Origin: JAUWBF01 sp043815125
GTDB lineage: Bacteria; Verrucomicrobiota; Verrucomicrobiia; Opitutales; Opitutaceae
Direction of reading: 5' to 3'
NCBI GenBank assembly: GCA_043815125.1
Contig: JBDRJH010000054.1
Location: 1-15,435 of the forward strand
DNA: 15,435 bases
The notes under the pieces were generated by a model. The model was not told the DNA's origin and searched no databases. It saw only the letters and a list, made by a program, of their open reading frames with translations. Every line of letters begins with the position of its first letter. Positions within the stretch are counted from its first letter, which is position 1. A program made the translations under genes and the position numbers. Positions 1-9,270 of this stretch are shown one piece after another.

Positions 1-1
1 G

Positions 2-736
2 CTGGAGGCCAAGCGCAAACACGGCGGCGATCCGGAGGCGGTGGCCGCCGCGCGCGACGGGCTGCGCCGCAAGCTGGAGTCGCAGGGCGACATCGAGGGC
101 GCGCTGGCCAAGCTCGACGGCAAGATCACCGCGGCCGAGAAGCGAGTGCGGGCCGAGGCGACCAAGCTGCGGGCGGCGCGTGAAAAAGCGGCCAAGGCGC
201 TGGCGAAAGTCGCGGCCGAGGGCATCGCCCAACTGGGTTTCAAGAAGGCGGATTTCCAGGTTCGGGTGACATCGTTGTCCGCGCCGGGGCCGACCGGCGA
301 CAGCGGCGTGGAATTTCTGTTTTCGCCCAACGTCGGCGAAGCGGCGCTGCCGCTCAGCCGGATCGCGTCGAGCGGCGAGTTGGCGCGCGTGATGCTGGCG
401 CTCAAGACGGTGCTGGCCGATCTGGACGGGGTGCCGGTGCTGGTGTTCGACGAGGTCGACGCCAACGTGGGTGGCGAGATCGGCCGGGTAGTGGGCGAAA
501 AGATGGCCGAGATCGCCAGGGGGCACCAGGTGCTCTGCATCACCCACCTGCCGCAGGTGGCGGCGCAGGGCGATCGTCACTTGGTCGTGGTCAAGGACCA
601 GTCGAAGGACCGCGCGGTTGTCACCATTTCCCCGATACACGAGGACCGTGAGGAGCGGGTCGGCGAGTTGGCGCGGATGCTGGGCGACCGTCAGGCGAAG
701 AGCGCCCGGGCGCACGCGGCGGAGCTGTTGGGGTAG
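2..736 (+). CDS. recN: DNA repair protein RecN, C-terminal part (5' end outside window)
   Basis: RecN is an SMC-like ATPase that acts in the cytoplasm on double-strand breaks. The reading frame is open from base 2, so the gene enters from the left and its N-terminal Walker A half is missing; about 244 residues remain. The first part is a charged, coiled-coil-like stretch rich in Ala, Lys, Arg and Glu (to about base 220). A globular ATPase lobe follows: an ABC-type signature 'SRIASSGELARV' (bases 356-391), a Walker B segment 'VPVLVFDEVDANVGG' (about 431-475) and the switch-histidine segment 'LCITHLPQVAAQG' (about 533-571). This order, and the phrase DEVDANVGG in particular, is characteristic of RecN. 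The signature reads SSGE rather than the more usual SGGE. The gene converges on the histidine kinase gene with a 23-bp gap and no obvious terminator between them. Identity is very secure; only the upstream extent is unknown. Confidence 0.96.
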   Translation: MEAKRKHGGDPEAVAAARDGLRRKLESQGDIEGALAKLDGKITAAEKRVRAEATKLRAAREKAAKALAKVAAEGIAQLGFKKADFQVRVTSLSAPGPTGDSGVEFLFSPNVGEAALPLSRIASSGELARVMLALKTVLADLDGVPVLVFDEVDANVGGEIGRVVGEKMAEIARGHQVLCITHLPQVAAQGDRHLVVVKDQSKDRAVVTISPIHEDREERVGELARMLGDRQAKSARAHAAELLG

Positions 737-759
737 GGCCTGCGCTACTTTTTGCCCGC

Positions 760-3411
<2,652 letters not shown>

Positions 3412-3453
3412 GGGGGGGACGGGGGCGTTTGGACTCCCGTGGATGGTATGGGG

Positions 3454-4545
3454 TCAGACGGCGGCGCCGGCAAGCGTGTGTGCGGTCTGCGCGGCCTTGG
3501 TTGCGGTGGGGGTGGCCCCGGCGGCCCAGGCGCGCACGCGGCCGGCGAGGAAGCCGATATAGGGTGGCTGGTCGTTGAGGCAGGGGATGTGTTGGAAGAA
3601 CTCACCGCCGGCGTGCAGGTATTCCTCCTTACCCTCGCCGGCGATTTCCTCGAGGGTTTCGAGGCAGTCGGCGACGAAGGCGGGGGTCATGACGAGCAGA
3701 CGTTTGACGCCCTTGGCGGGCAGTTCCTCTAGGACCTTGTCGGTGTAGGGGGTGAGCCAGGGTTCGCCGGCGAGCCGGGATTGAAAGGAGATGGACCATT
3801 GCCCGTCGGGGAGGCCGGCGCGGCGCACGAGGGCGCGCGTGGTCTTGGTGATCTGGGCCTTGTAGCACATGGCGTGGGCGGCCGAACAGGTGTCGCAGCA
3901 GTCCTTGACGAGCGTGCAGTGGGCCTTGGAGGCGTCGCCTTTGCGCAGGTGGCGTTCGGGGATGCCGTGGTAGCTGAAGAGCACGTAGTCGCCGGGGTTG
4001 GCGTCGAGGTAGGGGCGGGTGACGGCGTGGAGGGCCTCGATGTAGTCGGCGTCCTCGTAGAAGGGTTGCACGCTGTCGATCTTGAGCGCGGGGGCGATGC
4101 GGGCGGCGTCCTGATAGACTTTCACCACGACGGTTTCCCACGAGGACATGGCGTAGTGGGGGTATTGGGGGAAGAGCAGGATTTCCTCGATGCCATCGGC
4201 CTTGATTTGTTCGAGGACGGACGGGATGGACGGGCTGCCGTAGCGCATGGCGAGGTAGACCGGTAGGTCCGGGCCGAGGTCGGCGGCGAGTTTGTCGCGC
4301 ACGAGCTTGGAGGTGGTGATCAAGGGAGAGCCGTCTTCGGTCCAGATCTCCTTGTAGGCCTCGGCGGACTTGGGCGCGCGGCGGGGGCAGATGAGGACGT
4401 TGACGACGAACTTGGCGAGCCAGCGGGGCTTGATGTCGATGACGCGTTCGTCGCCCAAAAATTCCTCCAGATAACGGCGGACGTCGGGAACCGCGGTGGA
4501 GTCGGGCGAGCCAAGATTGACGAGGAGAACGGCGCGTTTCGGCAT
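3454..4545 (-). CDS. hemH: Ferrochelatase (heme synthesis)
   Basis: Inserts Fe(II) into a porphyrin in the last steps of heme synthesis. The length, 363 residues, is normal for bacterial HemH. It opens with 'AVLLVNLGSPDS' and carries the ferrochelatase signature 'VLFSYHGIPERHLRKGD' with the metal-site histidine H193. Later segments 'FQSRLAGEPWLTPYTD' (about 254-269) and 'FVADCLETLEEI' (290-301, with E296 matching the conserved active-site glutamate) also fit. A cluster of five cysteines (C210, C216, C217, C220, C227) directly follows the signature. Whether it holds an Fe-S cluster, known from some microbial ferrochelatases, cannot be decided here. The start is ATG, with a GGAAG a few bases upstream, the closest thing to a ribosome binding site in this window. 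The sequence does not show whether the in vivo substrate is protoporphyrin or coproporphyrin. The 104-residue gene lies 79 bp upstream; the kinase gene follows. Confidence 0.96.
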   Translation of the reverse strand: MPKRAVLLVNLGSPDSTAVPDVRRYLEEFLGDERVIDIKPRWLAKFVVNVLICPRRAPKSAEAYKEIWTEDGSPLITTSKLVRDKLAADLGPDLPVYLAMRYGSPSIPSVLEQIKADGIEEILLFPQYPHYAMSSWETVVVKVYQDAARIAPALKIDSVQPFYEDADYIEALHAVTRPYLDANPGDYVLFSYHGIPERHLRKGDASKAHCTLVKDCCDTCSAAHAMCYKAQITKTTRALVRRAGLPDGQWSISFQSRLAGEPWLTPYTDKVLEELPAKGVKRLLVMTPAFVADCLETLEEIAGEGKEEYLHAGGEFFQHIPCLNDQPPYIGFLAGRVRAWAAGATPTATKAAQTAHTLAGAAV

Positions 4546-4624
4546 ATGCTTCCGAAGGGGGCCAATATCCGCCGCCCTGTCAAACGCACCGTTGCCCGTT
4601 TTTTACAATTCTGCGCCGGTGAAA

Positions 4625-4939
4625 TCAGGCCGCGCGCAGCTCGCGGATCAGGGCGATCAGGCGATGCACGTTTTCCGGGGCGATACGGTCGGTGATGACG
4701 GTGCGCGGATAGTTGTGCTCGATGTCGAGGTGCAGGCCGTCCTCGCTGCCGGGCCGGACAAAGTCCTCGACGAAGTCCATGCCCCCGCGCGGTCGCATGA
4801 AACGCACGTAGGGATCGGGGTCGTCGGTCTCGATGACGATCTCGTCCCGCAGGAAGACGTTGCAGTAAAGCGTCAGATCCCGAAACGAGGCGAACCACGT
4901 CGGAGGGTTAACCAACTGATCTCGTATAATCAGCGTCAT
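4625..4939 (-). CDS. Small protein of unknown function
   Basis: A 104-residue ORF that I do not recognise. It starts at an ATG and stops 79 bp before hemH on the same strand. The product is soluble, acidic and mixed alpha/beta in appearance, with no signal peptide, membrane segment or recognised motif. Notable parts are an N-terminal hydrophobic/aromatic half, a charged centre 'ETDDPDPYVRFMRPRGG' and a C-terminal helix-like 'APENVHRLIALIRELRAA'. It holds a single cysteine. It is accepted as coding because the composition is protein-like, the frame lies in an otherwise gene-free interval between hemH and gpmI, and competing frames look like shadows. A later in-frame start is possible but would remove the tidy N-terminus. 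It may share a transcript with hemH, but no functional link is shown. Confidence 0.7.
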   Translation of the reverse strand: MTLIIRDQLVNPPTWFASFRDLTLYCNVFLRDEIVIETDDPDPYVRFMRPRGGMDFVEDFVRPGSEDGLHLDIEHNYPRTVITDRIAPENVHRLIALIRELRAA

Positions 4940-5073
4940 CTCGCGGAGTCGTTAAGCATCAGCTTTGCCAAGCCGCGCGGAGCGGCAACCTTTGCGGCGC
5001 ATAAATCGGCAAGATTCGCGGCGAGTTTAGTCTTTTGTCCGCGCGGCGGGGCCTTCATCCCTTGGGTTTTCCC
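4940..5073. promoter_or_regulatory. Divergent intergenic region, unknown gene / gpmI
   Basis: This 134-bp gap separates two divergently oriented genes and must contain both promoters if each has its own. I see no convincing -35/-10 pair and no Shine-Dalgarno before either start. The only local structure is a short GCCGC/GCGGC inverted repeat at about 4973-4987. The region is slightly richer in A/T than the genes, for example around 5000-5035. Confidence 0.4.
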
Positions 5074-6669
5074 ATGAGCAATCCGCGCAAACCCGTTCTC
5101 CTCATCATCCGCGACGGCTGGGGCCGCAGCCCCGACCACTCCCTCGACCAAACGAGCGCCGTGGCCCAGGCGTCCAAGCCCGCCGACGACGCCCTCCAGG
5201 CCGCCGCGCCGGTCGCCCACGTCAGCGCCAGCGGACTCGACGTCGGCCTGCCCGAGGGCCAGATGGGCAACTCCGAGGTCGGCCACGAAAACATCGGCGC
5301 CGGCCGCATCGTCGACCAGGAACTCGTTCGCCTGAACAAGCTCTTCTCCGAGAAACAGCTGGTGGGCAACCCGGTCTGGAGCGACGTCGTCTCCCGTATC
5401 AAGAATTCCACTACCGCCCGCCTCCATCTCATGGGCATCGTCTCCGACGGCGGCGTGCACGGCATGATCGAGCACCTCTACGGCCTGCTCATCCAGGCCA
5501 AGGAAGACGGCCTGCCGGCGGACCGCGTGTTCCTGCACCTCTTCACCGACGGTCGCGACACCGCGCCGACCAGCGGTCTGGAGTTTGTCCGTCAGGTCGA
5601 GGCGAAGCTCCAGGAACTCGCCTACGGCCGCATCGCCACCATCACCGGCCGCTTCTGGGCCATGGACCGCGACAACCGCTGGGAGCGCGTGCAGAAGGCC
5701 TACGACCTGCTCTCCGGGCGCAACATTGTCGCCACCGCCAGGTCAGCCGGCGAGGCCGTGCAGGCCTACTACGAGAATCCCCTCAGCGAGACCCAGAAGG
5801 GCGACGAGTTCGTGCCGGCCACCGCCATCGTCGGCGCCGACGGCCGGCCCCTCGCGACCTTTGCCGACGGCGACGCCGTGGTATTCTACAACTACCGCGG
5901 CGACCGCCCGCGCGAGATCACCAAGGCCTTTGTGCTCGACGACTTCACCGGCTTCGACCGCGGGCCCAAGCTCGACCTGCTCTACGCGACCATGACCGAA
6001 TACGAGGCCGGGCTGCCCGTGCGCGTCATCTCGCCCAAGCCCCCCAAGCTCAAAAACATCCTCGGCGAGGTCGTCGCCAACGCCGGCATCGCCCAGTTCC
6101 GCTGCGCCGAAACCGAGAAAAACCCGCACGTCACTTTCTTCTTCAACAACTACCGCGCCGAGCCCTTCCCGGGCGAGGACCGCGCCTGCCCGGCCAGCCC
6201 CAAGGTGCCCACCTACGACATGCAGCCCGAGATGAACGCCGCCGAGGTCACCCGCCTCTCCAAGGAGGCCATTCTCTCCGGCAAATACGGTCTGGTCATC
6301 GTCAACTACGCCAACCCCGACATGGTCGGCCACACCGGCTCGATCCCCGCGACCATCAAGGCCTGCGAGGCCACCGACGCCGGCGTCGGCGAACTGCTCG
6401 CCGCCATCAAGGAGGTCGGGGGCCGCGCCGTCGTCTGCGCCGACCACGGCAACGCCGAGCAGATGTGGGACCCGGTCAACAACGGCCCGCACACCGCCCA
6501 CACGCTCAACCTCGTCGAGGTGTTCGTGGTCGGCGACGGCTTCACCAAGGACGGCACCCAGATGCGCTCGGGTGGCCGCCTCGGCGACATCGCCCCGACC
6601 GTGCTCGATCTCATGGGCCTCGACAAGCCCGTCGAGATGACCGGCGAAAGCCTCATCGTGAAGAGCTGA
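5074..6669 (+). CDS. gpmI: 2,3-bisphosphoglycerate-independent phosphoglycerate mutase
   Basis: Interconverts 3- and 2-phosphoglycerate in glycolysis and gluconeogenesis through a phosphoserine intermediate; a cytoplasmic metal-dependent enzyme of the alkaline phosphatase superfamily. The 531 residues match the family length. Motifs in order: 'PVLLIIRDGWG' with metal ligand D14 (family more often has LDGWG), 'QMGNSEVGHENIGAGRIV' with catalytic Ser67, 'SDGGVHGMIEHL', 'FTDGRDTAP', 'GRFWAMDRDNRWERVQKAY', 'YNYRGDRPREITKAF', 'AETEKNPHVTFFFN', 'NYANPDMVGHTG' and 'CADHGNAEQM' plus 'PHTAHT' for the second metal site. The frame could open at a TTG at 5035, but the ATG at 5074 fits the family N-terminus and is preferred. 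No Shine-Dalgarno precedes it. A 7-bp hairpin follows the stop. Confidence 0.97.
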   Translation: MSNPRKPVLLIIRDGWGRSPDHSLDQTSAVAQASKPADDALQAAAPVAHVSASGLDVGLPEGQMGNSEVGHENIGAGRIVDQELVRLNKLFSEKQLVGNPVWSDVVSRIKNSTTARLHLMGIVSDGGVHGMIEHLYGLLIQAKEDGLPADRVFLHLFTDGRDTAPTSGLEFVRQVEAKLQELAYGRIATITGRFWAMDRDNRWERVQKAYDLLSGRNIVATARSAGEAVQAYYENPLSETQKGDEFVPATAIVGADGRPLATFADGDAVVFYNYRGDRPREITKAFVLDDFTGFDRGPKLDLLYATMTEYEAGLPVRVISPKPPKLKNILGEVVANAGIAQFRCAETEKNPHVTFFFNNYRAEPFPGEDRACPASPKVPTYDMQPEMNAAEVTRLSKEAILSGKYGLVIVNYANPDMVGHTGSIPATIKACEATDAGVGELLAAIKEVGGRAVVCADHGNAEQMWDPVNNGPHTAHTLNLVEVFVVGDGFTKDGTQMRSGGRLGDIAPTVLDLMGLDKPVEMTGESLIVKS

Positions 6670-6674
6670 CGGAG

Positions 6675-6694
6675 GGTGGGCACTCCCGCCCACC
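6675..6694. repeat. Perfect 7-bp hairpin just after gpmI
   Basis: GGTGGGC (6675-6681), six-base loop, GCCCACC (6688-6694), starting 6 bp after the gpmI stop. No T-run follows on either strand, so it is not a classical intrinsic terminator. The sequence resembles the palindromic GGGCGGGC-type units that I recall being dispersed in verrucomicrobial intergenic regions (memory, not checked). It may protect the gpmI mRNA end or belong to a REP-like family. No second copy was noticed in this window. Confidence 0.55.
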
Positions 6695-6719
6695 GCCCGA
6701 GCCCGGCCTCGCCGTGTCC

Positions 6720-7460
6720 ATGCCGACAACAACCCGCGAAGTCCGACCCTTTTCGCTGCCCCGCCGCGTGCTTTCCCCCGACGGGCAGGTGCTGGCGGTG
6801 CCGGACGATTGGGGCTTGTTGCCGCCGGGTGACGCCGCGCTCAGCCGCCGCCTCAAAGAGGACGGCCCGTCATGGACCGTCGTCGAGCTGAAGGGCCGGA
6901 AACGTTTTTCGCGCGGCATCTGGGCGCCCGCCGCCCGCATCGCCGCGCTGCGTGCCGAGCGGGCGGCGGAGCAGCGGGATCCGGGTTATCAACGCAAACT
7001 GCAGGCCGGCCGGCAACGGCGGGCGGCGCAGCAGGCGGACTACGCCGTGGAGTTTCACGGCGCGGTGCTGGCGTATCTCGATTTCCATCCGGCCCATCGC
7101 GGAGATGCGGAGCTGATGGCCCGCCTGATCACCGATCATGCGGTGCCGGTGGGCAGCGGCACGGTCGCGCGCACGGAGCGAATTCCCCTCGAGGCGCGGG
7201 CCGAGGCGGCGACCATCGCCTGGATGCGCCACCAGACGACGGCCTACGACCACATGGTGATTCCCATGGTCAAAGGCCGTCGGCGCGAGGTGCGCCGCAT
7301 GCTGGCCCGGCGTTCGGTGGATCTGCTTGCGCGCTATCGTCGCGGGGTGGGCGCGGGCACGGCCGGCTGTCCCTTGGCGCAGGCGCTCGCGCGGCATCGG
7401 GCCGACGACCGGCCGCTGGCTCCCGGGTGTTCGGAGGCGCAGTCGGAACTGGGGTTTTAG
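6720..7460 (+). CDS. DUF2293 domain-containing protein
   Basis: A 246-residue basic, Arg/Ala-rich protein without signal peptide or membrane segments. The region of about residues 105-200 looks like the DUF2293 family: 'FHPAHRGDAELMARLITDHA', then 'VGSGTVARTERIPLEARAEA', then 'AIAWMRHQTTAYDHM'-type text (here TIAWMRHQTTAYDHM) and 'VKGRRREVRRMLA'. The family is known by conserved sequence only; no activity can be assigned. The N-terminal 100 residues contain a predicted sheet-rich start ('VLSPDGQVLAVPDDWGLLPP') and a helical, highly charged stretch. The ATG at 6720 is chosen; a GTG two codons earlier (6714) is possible, and the frame stays open far upstream through gpmI, which is a shadow. The gene begins 50 bp after gpmI and its stop overlaps the convergent PEP-CTERM gene stop by 4 bp. 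Confidence 0.8.
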   Translation: MPTTTREVRPFSLPRRVLSPDGQVLAVPDDWGLLPPGDAALSRRLKEDGPSWTVVELKGRKRFSRGIWAPAARIAALRAERAAEQRDPGYQRKLQAGRQRRAAQQADYAVEFHGAVLAYLDFHPAHRGDAELMARLITDHAVPVGSGTVARTERIPLEARAEAATIAWMRHQTTAYDHMVIPMVKGRRREVRRMLARRSVDLLARYRRGVGAGTAGCPLAQALARHRADDRPLAPGCSEAQSELGF

Positions 7461-8098
7461 CAAAGGCGCGGTGCGGTGTGCGCCCGGCGCGAGCGCCGGC
7501 GGCCGGCCAGCACGACGAGCGTCGCGATGCCGGCGACCACACCGGCGGAGGCGGGCTCCGGGATGGCGGCTTCGAGAAAACGTCCTTGAATGTTGAGGTT
7601 GATCATGTCGGGCAGCTCGATGTCCTCCTCGCTGCGGATGACCAGCGTGCCGGTCAATGAATCATACTCGGTGATCAGGGTGTCGATGAACAGGCCCTCA
7701 TCGTAGCCGTCCACCAATTCGAAATCTCCGATCCCGACGGGCGAACCGGGAGCGGCGAAGAGGCCGGTGATCGTGAGATTAAAACCGCTTTGAAAGATGA
7801 ACGGCGTCATCGAGGTGTTCACGATGCTGAGCACGCCCTGACGGTCGGAGAAGAGATACGGACTGTCGGCGTTCTCGAAGATCATCGAGAACGACGGGGC
7901 GTCGGGTCCCTGGTCGAAGTTGAGGTTGAAGTCCAGGATCACGCCGTCGCCCGCGTTGATCGTCGACGGGCCGGACGAGTAGGTGCCGCCGTTGAGCTGG
8001 AGCGTTCCGCCGACCGAGGCGCCGGTCAGGTCGAAGAGGGCGGCGTGGGCCAGCGACGTGAGCGCGGCGAACCAGGTGGCGACGGCGAGGAATTTCAT
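7457..8098 (-). CDS. PEP-CTERM sorting domain protein, exported
   Basis: A 213-residue exported protein. It has a Sec signal peptide (about 1-19, 'FAALTSLAHA' before the likely cleavage site) and a Gly/Asp/Asn-rich, beta-rich body with only one cysteine, at the very end. The C-terminal PEP-CTERM signal reads 'PEPASAGVVAGIATLVVLAG' (about 180-199) followed by Arg-rich 'RRRSRR'. Such signals are recognised by the exosortase/EpsH system, which moves proteins to the surface or polymer matrix of Gram-negative bacteria. The body matches no family I can name. About eight residues continue past the basic cluster ('AHTAPRLC'), where most family members stop sooner. The ATG at 8098 is clear, with no Shine-Dalgarno. 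The gene lies 97 bp downstream of the GAF-LytTR regulator on the same strand and may be its target or partner. The exosortase itself is not in the window. Confidence 0.88.
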   Translation of the reverse strand: MKFLAVATWFAALTSLAHAALFDLTGASVGGTLQLNGGTYSSGPSTINAGDGVILDFNLNFDQGPDAPSFSMIFENADSPYLFSDRQGVLSIVNTSMTPFIFQSGFNLTITGLFAAPGSPVGIGDFELVDGYDEGLFIDTLITEYDSLTGTLVIRSEEDIELPDMINLNIQGRFLEAAIPEPASAGVVAGIATLVVLAGRRRSRRAHTAPRLC

Positions 8099-8195
8099 GC
8101 CCGTCGAGTGTCGGACGCGCCGGGCGGCGACAATCGGGAATCGACGAATGGCCGAATTCTGCGGACGAACGGACCGCCGTCGCCCCGCACTCCGG

Positions 8196-9119
8196 TCAAA
8201 AGCCGAGGCGGCTGCGCACCTCGGCGCGGAATCCCTTCGACACCGGCAGCGCCGCCGGCAGGCCGTGCAGCCGCAGGCTCCAGTTGCCGACCGCGGGGCG
8301 TTCCAGCGACTCGACCCGGCGCATGTTGGCGATGATACCGCGGTGTATCTTTTGAAAGTCGGACCGGGGTAGCAGGGCCTCCCACGCCTTGAGCGGACGT
8401 AGTTCCATGGTGGATACGTCGTCCGCGAGGTGGACGCGGGTGTAGTCCCGCTCGGCCCGGACGGCGATTATCCGGTCCAGCGGCACTGCGCGCAGCAGGT
8501 TGCCCTTGTGCAGGTAAACGAGCGACGGGTGGCGGTCGGCGGGTTTCCACATGACGGGGGCCGGGCCGGTTTCGGCTCGGGTCCAGGCGGCCGCGATCAA
8601 CGTCCCGCAGCGGAAGAGCGCGGCGGCGACCGCGGCACCCCATCGCGCCGGGGCGCGGGTGGCGTCGAAGCCCACGATGGCGAAGATGCGATCCTCGTGA
8701 AAAATGGGAACGGAGATAACACTGTGGTTGTTTTGCCGGATGAACTCGGCTTGCAGCGCCCGGGCGGTGCGGGGCAGGCGCCCGATGGCGTTCACCATGA
8801 CGGCCTGTTTGCGGACGAGGTGTTCGTGCAGCCACGAGATCATGCCGGTCGGGGTGTGTTGCAGGTCCTCGACGTGGGAGGGCACGCCGGGCCGGCACCA
8901 TTCGTGGGTGTTGTAGAAGTGGGTGGCCTCGCGGTTGTAGCCGATGATCCAGGCGCGGTCGGCGTCGGCGGCGTGGCCGGCAAACTCCAGGAAGGCGGCG
9001 ATCGCATCCTCAAAGGGAAGGGTCAATAGTGCGTGGCTGACGGTGTAGATCCAGGCCGCGTCCACATCCGCGTGTTCTGCGTTGAGATCAATAAGGTCGT
9101 AAACGGATGACGAGTCCAT
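8196..9119 (-). CDS. GAF-LytTR one-component transcriptional regulator
   Basis: Predicted cytoplasmic DNA-binding regulator of 307 residues. Residues about 28-178 read as a GAF sensor domain: 'DADRAWIIGYN' early, then 'HSVISVPIFHEDRIFAIVGFDA' as two central strands. Residues about 203-305 read as a LytTR DNA-binding domain: 'VPLDRIIAVRAERDYTRVHL', 'FQKIHRGIIANMRRVESL' and the ending 'LPVSKGFRAEVRSRL'. There is no receiver domain, so input is probably a ligand or redox signal sensed by GAF, not phosphorylation. The ATG at 9119 is chosen; a TTG at 9161 would add 14 residues without recognisable content. No Shine-Dalgarno is visible at either. The gene is preceded by the sufT terminator and followed after 97 bp by the PEP-CTERM gene in the same direction. 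Domain assignment is firm for LytTR and good for GAF; the ligand is unknown. Confidence 0.88.
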   Translation of the reverse strand: MDSSSVYDLIDLNAEHADVDAAWIYTVSHALLTLPFEDAIAAFLEFAGHAADADRAWIIGYNREATHFYNTHEWCRPGVPSHVEDLQHTPTGMISWLHEHLVRKQAVMVNAIGRLPRTARALQAEFIRQNNHSVISVPIFHEDRIFAIVGFDATRAPARWGAAVAAALFRCGTLIAAAWTRAETGPAPVMWKPADRHPSLVYLHKGNLLRAVPLDRIIAVRAERDYTRVHLADDVSTMELRPLKAWEALLPRSDFQKIHRGIIANMRRVESLERPAVGNWSLRLHGLPAALPVSKGFRAEVRSRLGF

Positions 9120-9205
9120 TGATCGGATACGGCTGGCGCACGGGACGGTGGATTCAAGCAAGAGGCGGCCGACCTCGGGCTTTTGACAGTTTTCTCATGG
9201 AGCCG

Positions 9206-9248
9206 CAAAAAAACCGGCTCCGCGAAATGCGAGAGCCGGTTTTGTTTT
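9206..9248 (-). terminator. Strong intrinsic terminator after sufT (bidirectional sequence)
   Basis: Perfect 11-bp stem: AAAACCGGCTC (9210-9220) pairs with GAGCCGGTTTT (9233-9243), with a 12-base loop (9221-9232) that can itself form a small CGC/GCG stem. Read on the minus strand, the stem ends in seven T, a classical rho-independent terminator about 25 bp after the sufT stop. Read on the plus strand it ends TTTTGTTTT, so it could work both ways, although no plus-strand gene precedes it. It insulates the LytTR gene from sufT transcription. Confidence 0.93.
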
Positions 9249-9270
9249 CGTGCGCGGGGCCGTGTCGCTA

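Noticed and set aside
4578..4583. TTGACA on the minus strand 32 bp before hemH, a perfect -35 box
   Set aside because: No -10-like hexamer at 16-18 bp spacing; the expected place is G/C-rich and nearly reaches the start codon.
4936..5538. 200-codon minus-strand ORF covering the gpmI start
   Set aside because: Antisense to the conserved N-terminus of gpmI, including its catalytic serine motif; no recognisable domain.
9186..9191. ACAGTT upstream of the LytTR gene, like half of an AgrA-type site
   Set aside because: Only one copy, with poor agreement in the rest of the 9-bp consensus and no second repeat at the expected spacing.
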